From Streptomyces reniochalinae (GTDB lineage Bacteria; Actinomycetota; Actinomycetes; Streptomycetales; Streptomycetaceae), in NCBI RefSeq assembly GCF_003323735.1, contig NZ_QOIM01000045.1, positions 62,001 to 126,000 of the forward strand: DNA of 64,000 bases. The letters are read 5' to 3'. The position numbers were made by a program, and so were the translations under genes. The notes under the pieces were generated by a model. The model did not search any database. It worked only from the letters and a program-made list of their open reading frames with translations, and was not told the origin of the DNA. Of the stretch, positions 6,949 through 14,255 are shown in pieces; position 1 is the first letter of the stretch; the number at the start of each line of letters is the position of its first letter.

Positions 6949-7626
6949 GTGGCCGATGCAGTGGTGTTTGACATGGACGGAGTGCTCGTCGAGAGCGAGC
7001 ATCTCTGGGAGCGGCTGTGGAGCGCGTTCGCCGCCGAACGCGGCAGGCAGTGGGGCCCGGAGCAGACCAAGAGCTGCCAGGGCATGAGCGCCCCCGAGTG
7101 GGCCGCCTTCCTCACCGACTTCGCCGGCGCGGGCGACAGCGTCGCCGAGACCGAGCGCTCCGTCGTGGACGGCATGATCAAGGCCCTGGAGGACGGCGAG
7201 ATCGAGCTGCTGACCGGCGCCCGCGAGATGATCACCGACGCCGCGGCCCTCGGCCCGATCGCGCTCGCCTCGTCCGCGCCGCGCCGCGTCATCGACGCCG
7301 TACTGACCCACCACGGGGTCGACCACCACTTCAAGGCGACCGTCTCCAGCGCCGAGGTGCCCCGCGGCAAGCCCAGCCCGGACGTCTACCTCGCGGCAGC
7401 CGACAAGCTCGGCGTCCCCGCCACCGACTGCCTGGCGGTCGAGGACTCCAGCAACGGGCTGCGCGCCGCCGCCGCTGCCGGGATGACCGTCGTCGCCATC
7501 CCCAACCCCGGCTACCCACCGGCCGAGGACGCGCTGGCGGGCGCCGCCTACTGTGCCACAGACCACGACGCCGTACGCCGCTACCTGCTCGGCAAGCTCA
7601 AGGAAAAGGAAGGTGACCGGGCATGA
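6949..7626 (+). CDS. HAD-superfamily phosphatase (beta-phosphoglucomutase-like)
   Basis: A 225-residue HAD-IA protein. The nucleophile motif FDMDGVLVES supplies Asp8 and Asp10. Motif II is ALASSAPRRV, the lysine is in RGKPSPDVYL, and the final acidic motif is VEDSSNGLRAA. Such proteins dephosphorylate small sugar phosphates or act as phosphomutases. The GTG start follows GAGGAG. It is the first gene of the divergent operon and overlaps the next gene by 4 bp (ATGA). In this setting it may remove a dead-end or product phosphate; the substrate is not predictable. Confidence 0.85.
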   Translation: MADAVVFDMDGVLVESEHLWERLWSAFAAERGRQWGPEQTKSCQGMSAPEWAAFLTDFAGAGDSVAETERSVVDGMIKALEDGEIELLTGAREMITDAAALGPIALASSAPRRVIDAVLTHHGVDHHFKATVSSAEVPRGKPSPDVYLAAADKLGVPATDCLAVEDSSNGLRAAAAAGMTVVAIPNPGYPPAEDALAGAAYCATDHDAVRRYLLGKLKEKEGDRA

Positions 7627-8705
7627 CGGACCCCAAACCCGCCGCGGGCGCGACCGGTGCGACCACGGTCCTCGCCTCGGGCGACCACTTCATCGCCCCC
7701 CAGCTGTTCGTCGACGCGCTCAGGACCGCGGCGCCCGGCGCGGAGCTCGCCTTCCGCACCCAGACCACCCCGTGGCCGCACACCCCCTTCGGGCCCGTCG
7801 GCAACGTCAAGGAGGCGTCCGGCACCGAGGACGAGCTGCTCGAAGCCCTCGGCGACGCCGAGATCGCCCTGGTGCAGATGGCGCCCTTCACCGACCGCGT
7901 CATCCGCGAGGCTCCGAACCTGAAGCTGATCGCGGTCGCCCGCGGCGGCCCCGTCAACGTCGACGTCGAGGCCGCCACCCGCGCCGGCATCCCCGTCACC
8001 TTCACCCCGGGCCGCAACGCCGCCGCCGCGGCCGAGTTCGCCCTCGGCCTGATGCTCGCCGCGCTGCGCCGCATCCCCGCCTCCGACGCCGAGCTGAAGA
8101 AGGGCACCTGGCGCGGCGACTACTACGCCATCGAGAACGCCGGCATCGAACTCGACGGCACCACCGTCGGCCTCGTCGGCTACGGCGCCATCGGCTCCAT
8201 CGTCGCCCGCGTCCTGCGCGCCTTCGGCTCCCGCGTCCTGGTCGCCGACCCCTACACCGACCCGGCCAAGGCGGCGGCCGACGGGGTGGAACTGGTCGCT
8301 CTCGACGACCTGCTGCGCCGCAGCTACGTCGTCAGCCTGCACGCCCGCGTCACCCCCGAGACGCGGCACATGCTGCACGCCGACAACCTCAAGCTGCTGC
8401 CCCAGGGCGCCGTCCTCGTCAACTCCGCGCGCGGCGAACTCATGGACTACGCACCGCTGCCCGCGCTGCTGGAGTCGGGACACCTGGGCGCCCTCGCCCT
8501 CGACGTGTACGACGTCGAACCGCCGCCCGCGAACTGGCCGCTGCACGCGGCGCCGAACGTCATCACCACCCCGCACCTGGCCGGCGCCACCCGGCAGACC
8601 GCCGACCGCGCCGCCGCCATCACCGCCGCACAGGCCGCCGCCCACCTGCGCGGCGAACGCCCCGAGTACGTCGTCAACCCGCAGACCCTCGACGGAGGAC
8701 GGTAG
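7623..8705 (+). CDS. NAD-dependent 2-hydroxyacid dehydrogenase
   Basis: A 360-residue D-isomer-specific 2-hydroxyacid dehydrogenase. The Rossmann motif VGLVGYGAIGSIVARVLRAF lies near residues 182-201, the substrate arginine is in SLHARVTPETRH, and the catalytic acid and histidine are in ALDVYDVEPP and TTPHLAGATR. It looks like the phosphoglycerate-dehydrogenase branch, but there is no ACT regulatory domain and its neighbours are sugar kinases, so serine synthesis is unlikely. It probably interconverts a hydroxyacid and ketoacid (or a phosphorylated form) within this pathway. It is coupled to the HAD gene by overlap and to the kinase gene by a 2-bp gap. Confidence 0.85.
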   Translation: MTDPKPAAGATGATTVLASGDHFIAPQLFVDALRTAAPGAELAFRTQTTPWPHTPFGPVGNVKEASGTEDELLEALGDAEIALVQMAPFTDRVIREAPNLKLIAVARGGPVNVDVEAATRAGIPVTFTPGRNAAAAAEFALGLMLAALRRIPASDAELKKGTWRGDYYAIENAGIELDGTTVGLVGYGAIGSIVARVLRAFGSRVLVADPYTDPAKAAADGVELVALDDLLRRSYVVSLHARVTPETRHMLHADNLKLLPQGAVLVNSARGELMDYAPLPALLESGHLGALALDVYDVEPPPANWPLHAAPNVITTPHLAGATRQTADRAAAITAAQAAAHLRGERPEYVVNPQTLDGGR

Positions 8706-8707
8706 CC

Positions 8708-10156
8708 ATGATCGTCGGGGTCGACGTCGGTACCTCGGTCACCAAGGCCCAGCTCGTCGCGCGCGACGGGCGCACAGGCCCCGCGCACGAGGCCCGCAGC
8801 ACCCTCTACACGCTGCCGGGCAACCGCGTCGAGCAGGACATGGACGAGGTCATCGGCACGGTCGTCACCGTCGTGCGGGCCGCCGTCGCCGACGCCGCAC
8901 AGCTCGCCCCCGACGAGCCCGTCGAAGCCCTCGCCCTCACCGGGCAGGGCGACGGCCTGTGGCTGCGCGACGCGCGCGGCCGCCCCGTCGGCCGCGCGCT
9001 GTCCTGGATGGACGGACGTGCCGCGCCCGTGCTGGAGGGCTGGAGCGCCGACGGCACCACCGACGCGGTCTTCCGCCGCACCGGAGCCGGCATGTTCCCC
9101 GGCGCGGCGGGCCCCCTCCTGGCCCACCTCGCCGCACACGAACCCGACCGGCTGGCAGCCGCCGAGACCGCCGGCTACTGCGTGGACGCCATCACCCAGC
9201 GCTTCACCGGCGAACGCACCGTCGACGCCTCGGACGCCTCCGTCCCCTTCCTCGACGTCTCCACCCGCACCTACGACGACGAGGCACTCGACCTGTGCGG
9301 CCTCACCGACTGGCGCGGACTCCTGGCAGAACCCGCGCCCCCCGGCGCCCTCTTCGGGCTGCTGCCCAAGGTCGCCGCCGAACTCGGCCTTCCCGCGGGC
9401 CTGCCCGTCAGCGCGGGCCCCTTCGACATCCCCGCCTGCGGCTTCGGCTCGGGCCTTGAGAAGACCGGCCAGGGCAACCTCATCATCGGCACCACCCTGG
9501 CCTGCCAGGTCCTGGCCGCCGACCCCGCACCCGGCTCGGGCGAACCGGCCGGCATGGTCCTCGCCACCCCCTACACCGACCGCTACCTGCGCGTCATGCC
9601 CGCCATGATCGGCACGGCAGGGCTCGACTGGCTGCTGGGCATGCTCGGCGTGCGCATCGAGGAACTCGACGCGCTGCTCGCCCAGTCCCCCTACGGCGCC
9701 GGCGGCGTCACCGCCCTCCCCTTCCTGTCCACCAGCGGCGAACGCGCCCCCTTCGTCGACGCCCGCGCCCGCGGCCGTCTCGACGGGCTCTCCCCCCTCA
9801 CGGGCCGCGCCGACCTGGTCCGCGCCCTGTGCGAAGCGGTCGCCTACTCCGCCCGCCACTGCCTGGAAACCCTCGGCGTGGCAGGCGACATCACCGCCTG
9901 CGGCGGCGGCGCGCGCTCCGGAGAGTGGGGGCGCGTCTTCGCCGGAGTCCTCGGCCGCGACGTCCACGTCCGCGAGGACGCGGTCGGCATCCGCGGAGCG
10001 GCCCGCGTCGCCTGGGACGCGCTCGGGACCGCACCCGGGACCCCCGCCTCCTCCTTCGCCCGCGTCTCCCGCGCCGACCCCGACGCGGTCGCCTTCTACG
10101 AAGACGGCTACCACCGCTACCTCGACACCCTCGAAAAGGCCCGCCAGTCCTGGTGA
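8708..10156 (+). CDS. FGGY-family carbohydrate/polyol kinase
   Basis: A 482-residue FGGY kinase. The N-terminal phosphate loop is VGVDVGTSVTKAQLV, the substrate-side motif is TGQGDGLWLRD, the probable catalytic Asp is in AGPFDIPACG, and the ATP-binding end has ITACGGGARSGEW. QGDGLWL occurs in erythritol-kinase-like members, but family motifs do not settle the substrate. GGAGG lies just before the ATG, within the end of the preceding gene. It sits in one operon with a second, unrelated kinase (DhaK type), so the pathway may phosphorylate two intermediates or accept two polyols. Confidence 0.85.
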   Translation: MIVGVDVGTSVTKAQLVARDGRTGPAHEARSTLYTLPGNRVEQDMDEVIGTVVTVVRAAVADAAQLAPDEPVEALALTGQGDGLWLRDARGRPVGRALSWMDGRAAPVLEGWSADGTTDAVFRRTGAGMFPGAAGPLLAHLAAHEPDRLAAAETAGYCVDAITQRFTGERTVDASDASVPFLDVSTRTYDDEALDLCGLTDWRGLLAEPAPPGALFGLLPKVAAELGLPAGLPVSAGPFDIPACGFGSGLEKTGQGNLIIGTTLACQVLAADPAPGSGEPAGMVLATPYTDRYLRVMPAMIGTAGLDWLLGMLGVRIEELDALLAQSPYGAGGVTALPFLSTSGERAPFVDARARGRLDGLSPLTGRADLVRALCEAVAYSARHCLETLGVAGDITACGGGARSGEWGRVFAGVLGRDVHVREDAVGIRGAARVAWDALGTAPGTPASSFARVSRADPDAVAFYEDGYHRYLDTLEKARQSW

Positions 10157-10238
10157 CCACCGGCGAGGCCCGCGCCGGGGCGCGGCCGGCGCGGCCACGG
10201 ATGGGGACAGGGCACGAAGGACGAGCTGGAGCACACAC

Positions 10239-12011
10239 ATGACCCGGATATTCAACGACCCCTCCCGCTTCACCGACGACCTGGTGAAGGGCTTCACGGC
10301 GGCGCACCCCGAGCACGTCAGGGCCGCGCCCGGTGGCGGCGGTGTGGTCAGGGCGGCCCGCCCCCACGCACCCAAGGTCGCCGTCCTCACCGGCGGCGGC
10401 TCAGGGCACTACCCCGCCTTCTGCGGCGTGGTCGGCGAGGGCTTCGCCGACGGCTCCGTCATCGGCAACGTCTTCACCTCACCGTCCGCCGCCCAGGCCC
10501 ACTCCGTGGCGACCGAGGCCGAATCCGGCGCCGGTGTCCTGTTCCTGTTCGGCAACTACGCGGGCGACGTCATGAACTTCGGCCAGGCCGCCCAGCGCCT
10601 GACCGACGAGGGCATACCGGCCCGGTGCTTCGCCGTCACCGACGACGTGGCGAGCGCCCCCGCGGCCGACGCCGCCAAGCGGCGCGGCATCGCGGGCGGC
10701 TTCACCGTCTACAAGACGGCCTCGGCGGCGGCCGAGGAGGGCGCTTCGCTGGACGAGGTCGTCCGCGTCGCCGAACGCACCAACGCGCGCACCCGCTCCC
10801 TGGGCGTCGCCTTCGCCGGATGCACGCTTCCGGGCCAGCACGAACCGCTGTTCACCGTTCCGGAGGGCAAGCTGGGCCTGGGCCTGGGTATCCACGGCGA
10901 GCCCGGCGTCAGCGAGAGCGAGCTGGCGACGGCCGACGAACTGGCCGGCACGCTGGTGGAGGGGCTGCTGGCCGAGCGGCCCGCCGAGGCGGCGGACGAC
11001 AACCGGGTGGCGGTCCTCCTCAACGGCCTGGGCTCCACCAAGTACGAGGAGCTGTACGTCCTGTGGGCCTCGGTGGCCGAGCGGCTCGCCGACGCCGGGC
11101 TCGACCTCATCAGGCCCGAGGTGGGCGAGCTGGTCACCTCACTGGACATGGCCGGCTGCTCCCTCACCCTCACCTGGCTGGACGAGGAGTTGGAACGCCT
11201 CTGGCTGGCCCCGGCCGACACCCCCGCGTTCCGGCGGGGCCGGATGGCCGACGGGCAGGCGGCGCCGGCCCGGGAGGCCGCCCCCGCGCGGCGGACCGCC
11301 CGCGCGAGCGGCACCCCCGCGGCCGGCCCGGCGCCCGGCAGCGGGGCCGGGACCGCGACAGGAGCCGCGCTCACCACTCTGGCCGCCGCCGTGGAGGCGT
11401 TCCGCGCGGCCCACACCCTCCTCCACGACCAGGAAGAAGCCCTCGGAAGGCTCGACGCGGTCGCGGGCGACGGCGACCACGGGCGCGGGATGTGCAAGGG
11501 CGTGGACGCGGCCCTCGCCGCCGCCGAGCGGGAGCGCGAGCGCGACGCGGCACCGGCCGCCCTGCTGGGCGCGGCCGGTGACGCGTGGGCGGCCGAGGCG
11601 GGCGGCACGTCGGGGGCGCTGTGGGGCGCGGGCCTGCGTGCCTTCGGCTCTGCGCTGCCCGCCGACCGCGCGCCCGAGGCCGCCGAACTGGTGGCAGGGG
11701 CCCGGGCGGCGCTGGCGGCGGTCACCTCGCTCGGCAAGGCGGAGCCCGGCGACAAGACGCTGGTCGACGCGCTCGCCCCGTTCGTGACCGCGTTCGCCGA
11801 GCGGACCGACGCCGGCGCCTCGGCCGCCGAGGCGTTCGCCGCGGCCGCCGAGGCGGCGCGCACCGCGGCCGAGGCCACCGCCGAGCTGCGCCCGAAGCTG
11901 GGCCGGGCCCGGCCGCTGGCCGAACGCAGTCTCGGCACCCCGGACCCGGGCGCCACCTCCCTGGCCATGGTCCTGACCGAGGTGTCGGCGACCACCCCTC
12001 TGACCGACTGA
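10239..12011 (+). CDS. Fused DhaK-DhaL dihydroxyacetone-type kinase (possible erythrulose kinase)
   Basis: A 590-residue ATP-dependent kinase. The DhaK domain (about 1-330) has LTGGGSGHYPAFCGVVGEG, GNYAGDVMNF and GLGLGIHGEPG, whose His219 would bind a ketose carbonyl covalently. An alanine/proline/glycine linker follows (about 335-370). The DhaL domain (about 375-585) has GDGDHGRGM and GDKTLVDALAPF. Enzymes of this build phosphorylate dihydroxyacetone, but M. smegmatis tetritol pathways use the same family for erythrulose. An RpiB-like gene follows, as in those pathways, which supports a tetrulose substrate. The 82-bp gap before it and the long hairpin after it separate it slightly from its neighbours. 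Confidence 0.85.
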   Translation: MTRIFNDPSRFTDDLVKGFTAAHPEHVRAAPGGGGVVRAARPHAPKVAVLTGGGSGHYPAFCGVVGEGFADGSVIGNVFTSPSAAQAHSVATEAESGAGVLFLFGNYAGDVMNFGQAAQRLTDEGIPARCFAVTDDVASAPAADAAKRRGIAGGFTVYKTASAAAEEGASLDEVVRVAERTNARTRSLGVAFAGCTLPGQHEPLFTVPEGKLGLGLGIHGEPGVSESELATADELAGTLVEGLLAERPAEAADDNRVAVLLNGLGSTKYEELYVLWASVAERLADAGLDLIRPEVGELVTSLDMAGCSLTLTWLDEELERLWLAPADTPAFRRGRMADGQAAPAREAAPARRTARASGTPAAGPAPGSGAGTATGAALTTLAAAVEAFRAAHTLLHDQEEALGRLDAVAGDGDHGRGMCKGVDAALAAAERERERDAAPAALLGAAGDAWAAEAGGTSGALWGAGLRAFGSALPADRAPEAAELVAGARAALAAVTSLGKAEPGDKTLVDALAPFVTAFAERTDAGASAAEAFAAAAEAARTAAEATAELRPKLGRARPLAERSLGTPDPGATSLAMVLTEVSATTPLTD

Positions 12012-12017
12012 CCCGGA

Positions 12018-12068
12018 CCCGGCCGGTGCCGATCCGGTGCGGGCCGCACCGCGTCGGCACCGGCCGGG
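12018..12068 (+). terminator. Long nested hairpin between kinase and isomerase genes
   Basis: A perfect 15-bp inverted repeat (CCCGGCCGGTGCCGA, 12018-12032, and 12054-12068) encloses a second perfect stem (CGGTGCG with CGCACCG). It starts 7 bp after the DhaK-DhaL stop codon. It could be a terminator, an attenuator or an mRNA-processing element that lowers expression of the isomerase gene 48 bp further on. Confidence 0.5.
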
Positions 12069-12116
12069 GGATCGCACCGCGCGACGTACCAGACGCTCCC
12101 CTTGGAGGAACGCACC

Positions 12117-12602
12117 ATGAGCACCGACCCCGCAGCGCCCCGGCCGTTCCGTGTCGTCGTCGGCTGTGACGACGCGGGACTCGACTACAAGGAAGCCCTC
12201 AAGAAGGACCTGGAGGGCGACGCCCGCGTCGCCGAGGTGACCGACGTCGGCGTCGGCAGCGACGAGCACACCGCCTACCCGCACGTCGCCGTCGAGGCCG
12301 CCCGCCGCGTCGCCGAGGGCGAGGCGGACCGGGCGCTGCTCGTGTGCGGCACCGGTCTCGGCGTCGCCATCAGCGCCAACAAGGTGCCCGGCATCCGCGC
12401 CGTGACGGCACACGACAGCTACTCCGTGCAGCGCTCCGTGCTCAGCAACAACGCGCAGGTCCTCTGCTTCGGGCAGCGCGTCATCGGCCTGGAGCTGGCC
12501 AGGACGCTGGCGGCCGAGTGGCTCGACCACCGCTTCGACGAGAGCTCCGCCTCCGCCGAGAAGGTCGCCGCGATCACGGGCTACGAGCAGCGCGGCTGCT
12601 GA
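12117..12602 (+). CDS. RpiB/LacAB-family sugar-phosphate isomerase (possible tetrulose-phosphate isomerase)
   Basis: A 161-residue RpiB-fold protein. The catalytic cysteine loop LLVCGTGLGVAISANK (Cys77) and the motif NNAQVLCFGQRVIGLELA are clear. Two residues differ from classic ribose-5-phosphate isomerase B: the usual ASP-HIS pair is Asp18-Asp19 (CDDAG) and the ring-opening histidine of the HND motif is Ser110 (LSNN). Loss of the ring-opening residue fits an acyclic substrate such as erythrulose 4-phosphate. The ATG at 12117 follows GGAGG; a start at 12102 would swallow it. It is the last gene of the operon and is followed by a strong terminator. Confidence 0.85.
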   Translation: MSTDPAAPRPFRVVVGCDDAGLDYKEALKKDLEGDARVAEVTDVGVGSDEHTAYPHVAVEAARRVAEGEADRALLVCGTGLGVAISANKVPGIRAVTAHDSYSVQRSVLSNNAQVLCFGQRVIGLELARTLAAEWLDHRFDESSASAEKVAAITGYEQRGC

Positions 12603-12654
12603 GCGAGCAGCACGAGCACATACGAAAGCAGCCCGCACAGGCACACACAAAGGC

Positions 12655-12683
12655 AGGAGCCCCCGCCGTCGGCGGGGGCTCCT
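12655..12683 (+). terminator. Hairpin terminator of the polyol operon
   Basis: A perfect 13-bp inverted repeat (AGGAGCCCCCGCC and complement) with a GTC loop lies between the isomerase gene and the convergent cold-shock gene, and may serve both. Confidence 0.8.
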
Positions 12684-12709
12684 TGGGGTGCTGCGTACGT
12701 CGCAGGGAC

Positions 12710-12913
12710 CTACTGCGCGGTGACGTTCTCAGCCTGCGGGCCCTTGGGCCCCTGCGTCACGTCGAACGTCACCGTCTGGTTCTCCTCGAGCGAGCGGAAC
12801 CCGGATGCGTTGATAGCGGAGTAGTGGACGAAGACATCGGGACCGTCACCGTCCTGGGCGATGAAGCCATAGCCCTTTTCGGCGTTGAACCACTTCACGG
12901 TTCCGGTAGCCAT
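12710..12913 (-). CDS. Cold-shock protein, CspA family
   Basis: A 67-residue single cold-shock domain with both RNA-binding motifs, KGYGFI (RNP1) and VFVHYSAI (RNP2), and the usual start MATGTVKWFN. It binds single-stranded RNA or DNA and acts as an RNA chaperone. AAGGAGG precedes the ATG. The leader is unusually structured (see 12980-13010). It sits convergently to the polyol operon and divergently from mqnA, a position matching the cold-shock gene next to mqnA in Streptomyces. Confidence 0.95.
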   Translation of the reverse strand: MATGTVKWFNAEKGYGFIAQDGDGPDVFVHYSAINASGFRSLEENQTVTFDVTQGPKGPQAENVTAQ

Positions 12914-12979
12914 AAGCCCTCCTTGGGCCTATAAGGGTGTCCCTGCTCCCAGAACCCACTAAGAAGCCTGAAAACGACG

Positions 12980-13010
12980 AGAGCCCGCGGTCACATGCTC
13001 CGCAGGCTCT
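12980..13010 (-). promoter_or_regulatory. Leader hairpin of the cold-shock gene
   Basis: On the minus strand AGAGCCTGCGG and CCGCGGGCTCT pair with one mismatch around a 9-nt loop, and CGTCGTTTT follows. The hairpin lies about 67-97 nt before the start codon. The stem plus T-rich tail resembles an attenuator, and cold-shock genes often have regulatory leaders. Function is inferred. Confidence 0.45.
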
Positions 13011-13030
13011 GTACTGCAAGGGAAACCAAA

Positions 13031-13043
13031 CTGCAACTTGCAG
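13031..13043. promoter_or_regulatory. Short palindrome between cspA and mqnA
   Basis: CTGCAA-C-TTGCAG is a perfect interrupted palindrome. On the minus strand TTGCAG at this site is followed 17 bp later by TACAGA, a possible weak promoter for the cold-shock gene. It could equally be an operator; evidence is limited to the symmetry. Confidence 0.3.
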
Positions 13044-13199
13044 CGAGACTAGCACGGGGGCGCCGACGGTGGAAGGGTCGAAGATCACTGGGTTGGGAGC
13101 CGGCTGCCGAGGGCCGCTCGCCGCCCGGTGACCGGCGGGTGCGCAGGCCACCGCGCCCCTCGTGGGAAACCCGATATTCCGGGGCGTACTCTCCGGAGA

Positions 13200-14069
13200 G
13201 TGACTGCTAAACCGGCTGATTCGAGGGATGTGCGCACCCGCCCCCGCGTCGCGCACATCCAGTTCCTCAACTGTCTCCCGCTGTACTGGGGCCTGGTCCA
13301 CACGCACACCCTGCTGGACCTCGACCTGACTCGGGACACCCCCGAGAAGCTCAGCGAAATGATCATCGACGGGCGGCTCGACATGGGGCCCGTCACCCTC
13401 GTGGAGTTCCTGCGCAACGCCGACGACCTGGTGGCGCTCCCCGACATCGCGGTCGGCTGCGACGGCGACGTCATGTCGTGCGAGATCGTCTCCCGCGTGC
13501 CGCTGGACCAGCTCGACGGCGCCAGGGTGGCCCTCGGCTCGACCTCGCGCACGTCCGTGCGGCTCGCCCAGCTGCTGCTGGCCGAGCGCTACGGCGTCCA
13601 GCCGGACTACTACACCAGCGAGCCCGACCTCGAGCGGATGATGAAGGAGGCGGACGCGGCCGTCGTCATCGGCGACGTGGGCCTGCGCGCCTACCTGCAC
13701 CGGCTGCCGGAGGAGGGCCTCCAGGTGCACGACCTGGGCCGGCTGTGGAAGGAGTGGACGGGCCTGCCGTTCGTCTTCGCCGTCTGGGCGGTACGCCGCG
13801 ACTTCCTCGCGCGCTCCCCCGAGACGGTCCGCGAGACCCACCGCGCCTTCCTCGACTCCCGCGACCTGGCCATGGAGCAGGTCGACCAGGTGGCCGAGCA
13901 CGCCGCGCGGTACGAGGTCTTCGACCCGAAGGTGCTGGAGAAGTACTTCACCACTCTCGACTTCCGCTTCGGCGAGCGGCAGCTGGAGGGCGTGTCCGAG
14001 TTCGCCCGCCGCACCGGCGCGACGACCGGGTTCCCGCCGGACGTCCGGGTCGAGATGCTGCGGCCCTGA
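13200..14069 (+). CDS. mqnA: Chorismate dehydratase MqnA (futalosine menaquinone pathway)
   Basis: A 289-residue periplasmic-binding-fold enzyme that converts chorismate to 3-enolpyruvylbenzoate, the first committed step of the futalosine route to menaquinone. Family segments are clear: HIQFLNCLPLYWGL, MGPVTLVEFLRN, ALGSTSRTSVRLAQLLL, WKEWTGLPFVFAVWA and YFTTLDFRFG. The GTG at 13200 is used; a GTG at 13230 would give 279 residues, also within the normal range, and neither has ideal Shine-Dalgarno spacing. mqnC lies 2.1 kb downstream on the same strand with only a kinase gene between. Confidence 0.92.
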   Translation: MTAKPADSRDVRTRPRVAHIQFLNCLPLYWGLVHTHTLLDLDLTRDTPEKLSEMIIDGRLDMGPVTLVEFLRNADDLVALPDIAVGCDGDVMSCEIVSRVPLDQLDGARVALGSTSRTSVRLAQLLLAERYGVQPDYYTSEPDLERMMKEADAAVVIGDVGLRAYLHRLPEEGLQVHDLGRLWKEWTGLPFVFAVWAVRRDFLARSPETVRETHRAFLDSRDLAMEQVDQVAEHAARYEVFDPKVLEKYFTTLDFRFGERQLEGVSEFARRTGATTGFPPDVRVEMLRP

Positions 14070-14255
14070 ACCGGGAGAGCCGCGCCCCGGCCGAGTGAGC
14101 CGGCGCCCTGTGCCGCCGCGCCGGACGCCGCCCGCGTCGGACGCTGCCCGCGCCCGGGCCGGCCTCGGAGGCTGCGCCTAAGCTGGTGGCGCCCGAGGGG
14201 ACCCGGAGGGAAGGTGCCCGAGGGGAGGGTGCGGGGCAGCGACGAGGGGGGCACG

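Noticed and set aside
7553..8707. Upstream extension of the FGGY kinase frame
   Set aside because: This Arg-rich stretch is an out-of-frame reading of the hydroxyacid dehydrogenase gene; the kinase starts at the ATG at 8708 with GGAGG before it.
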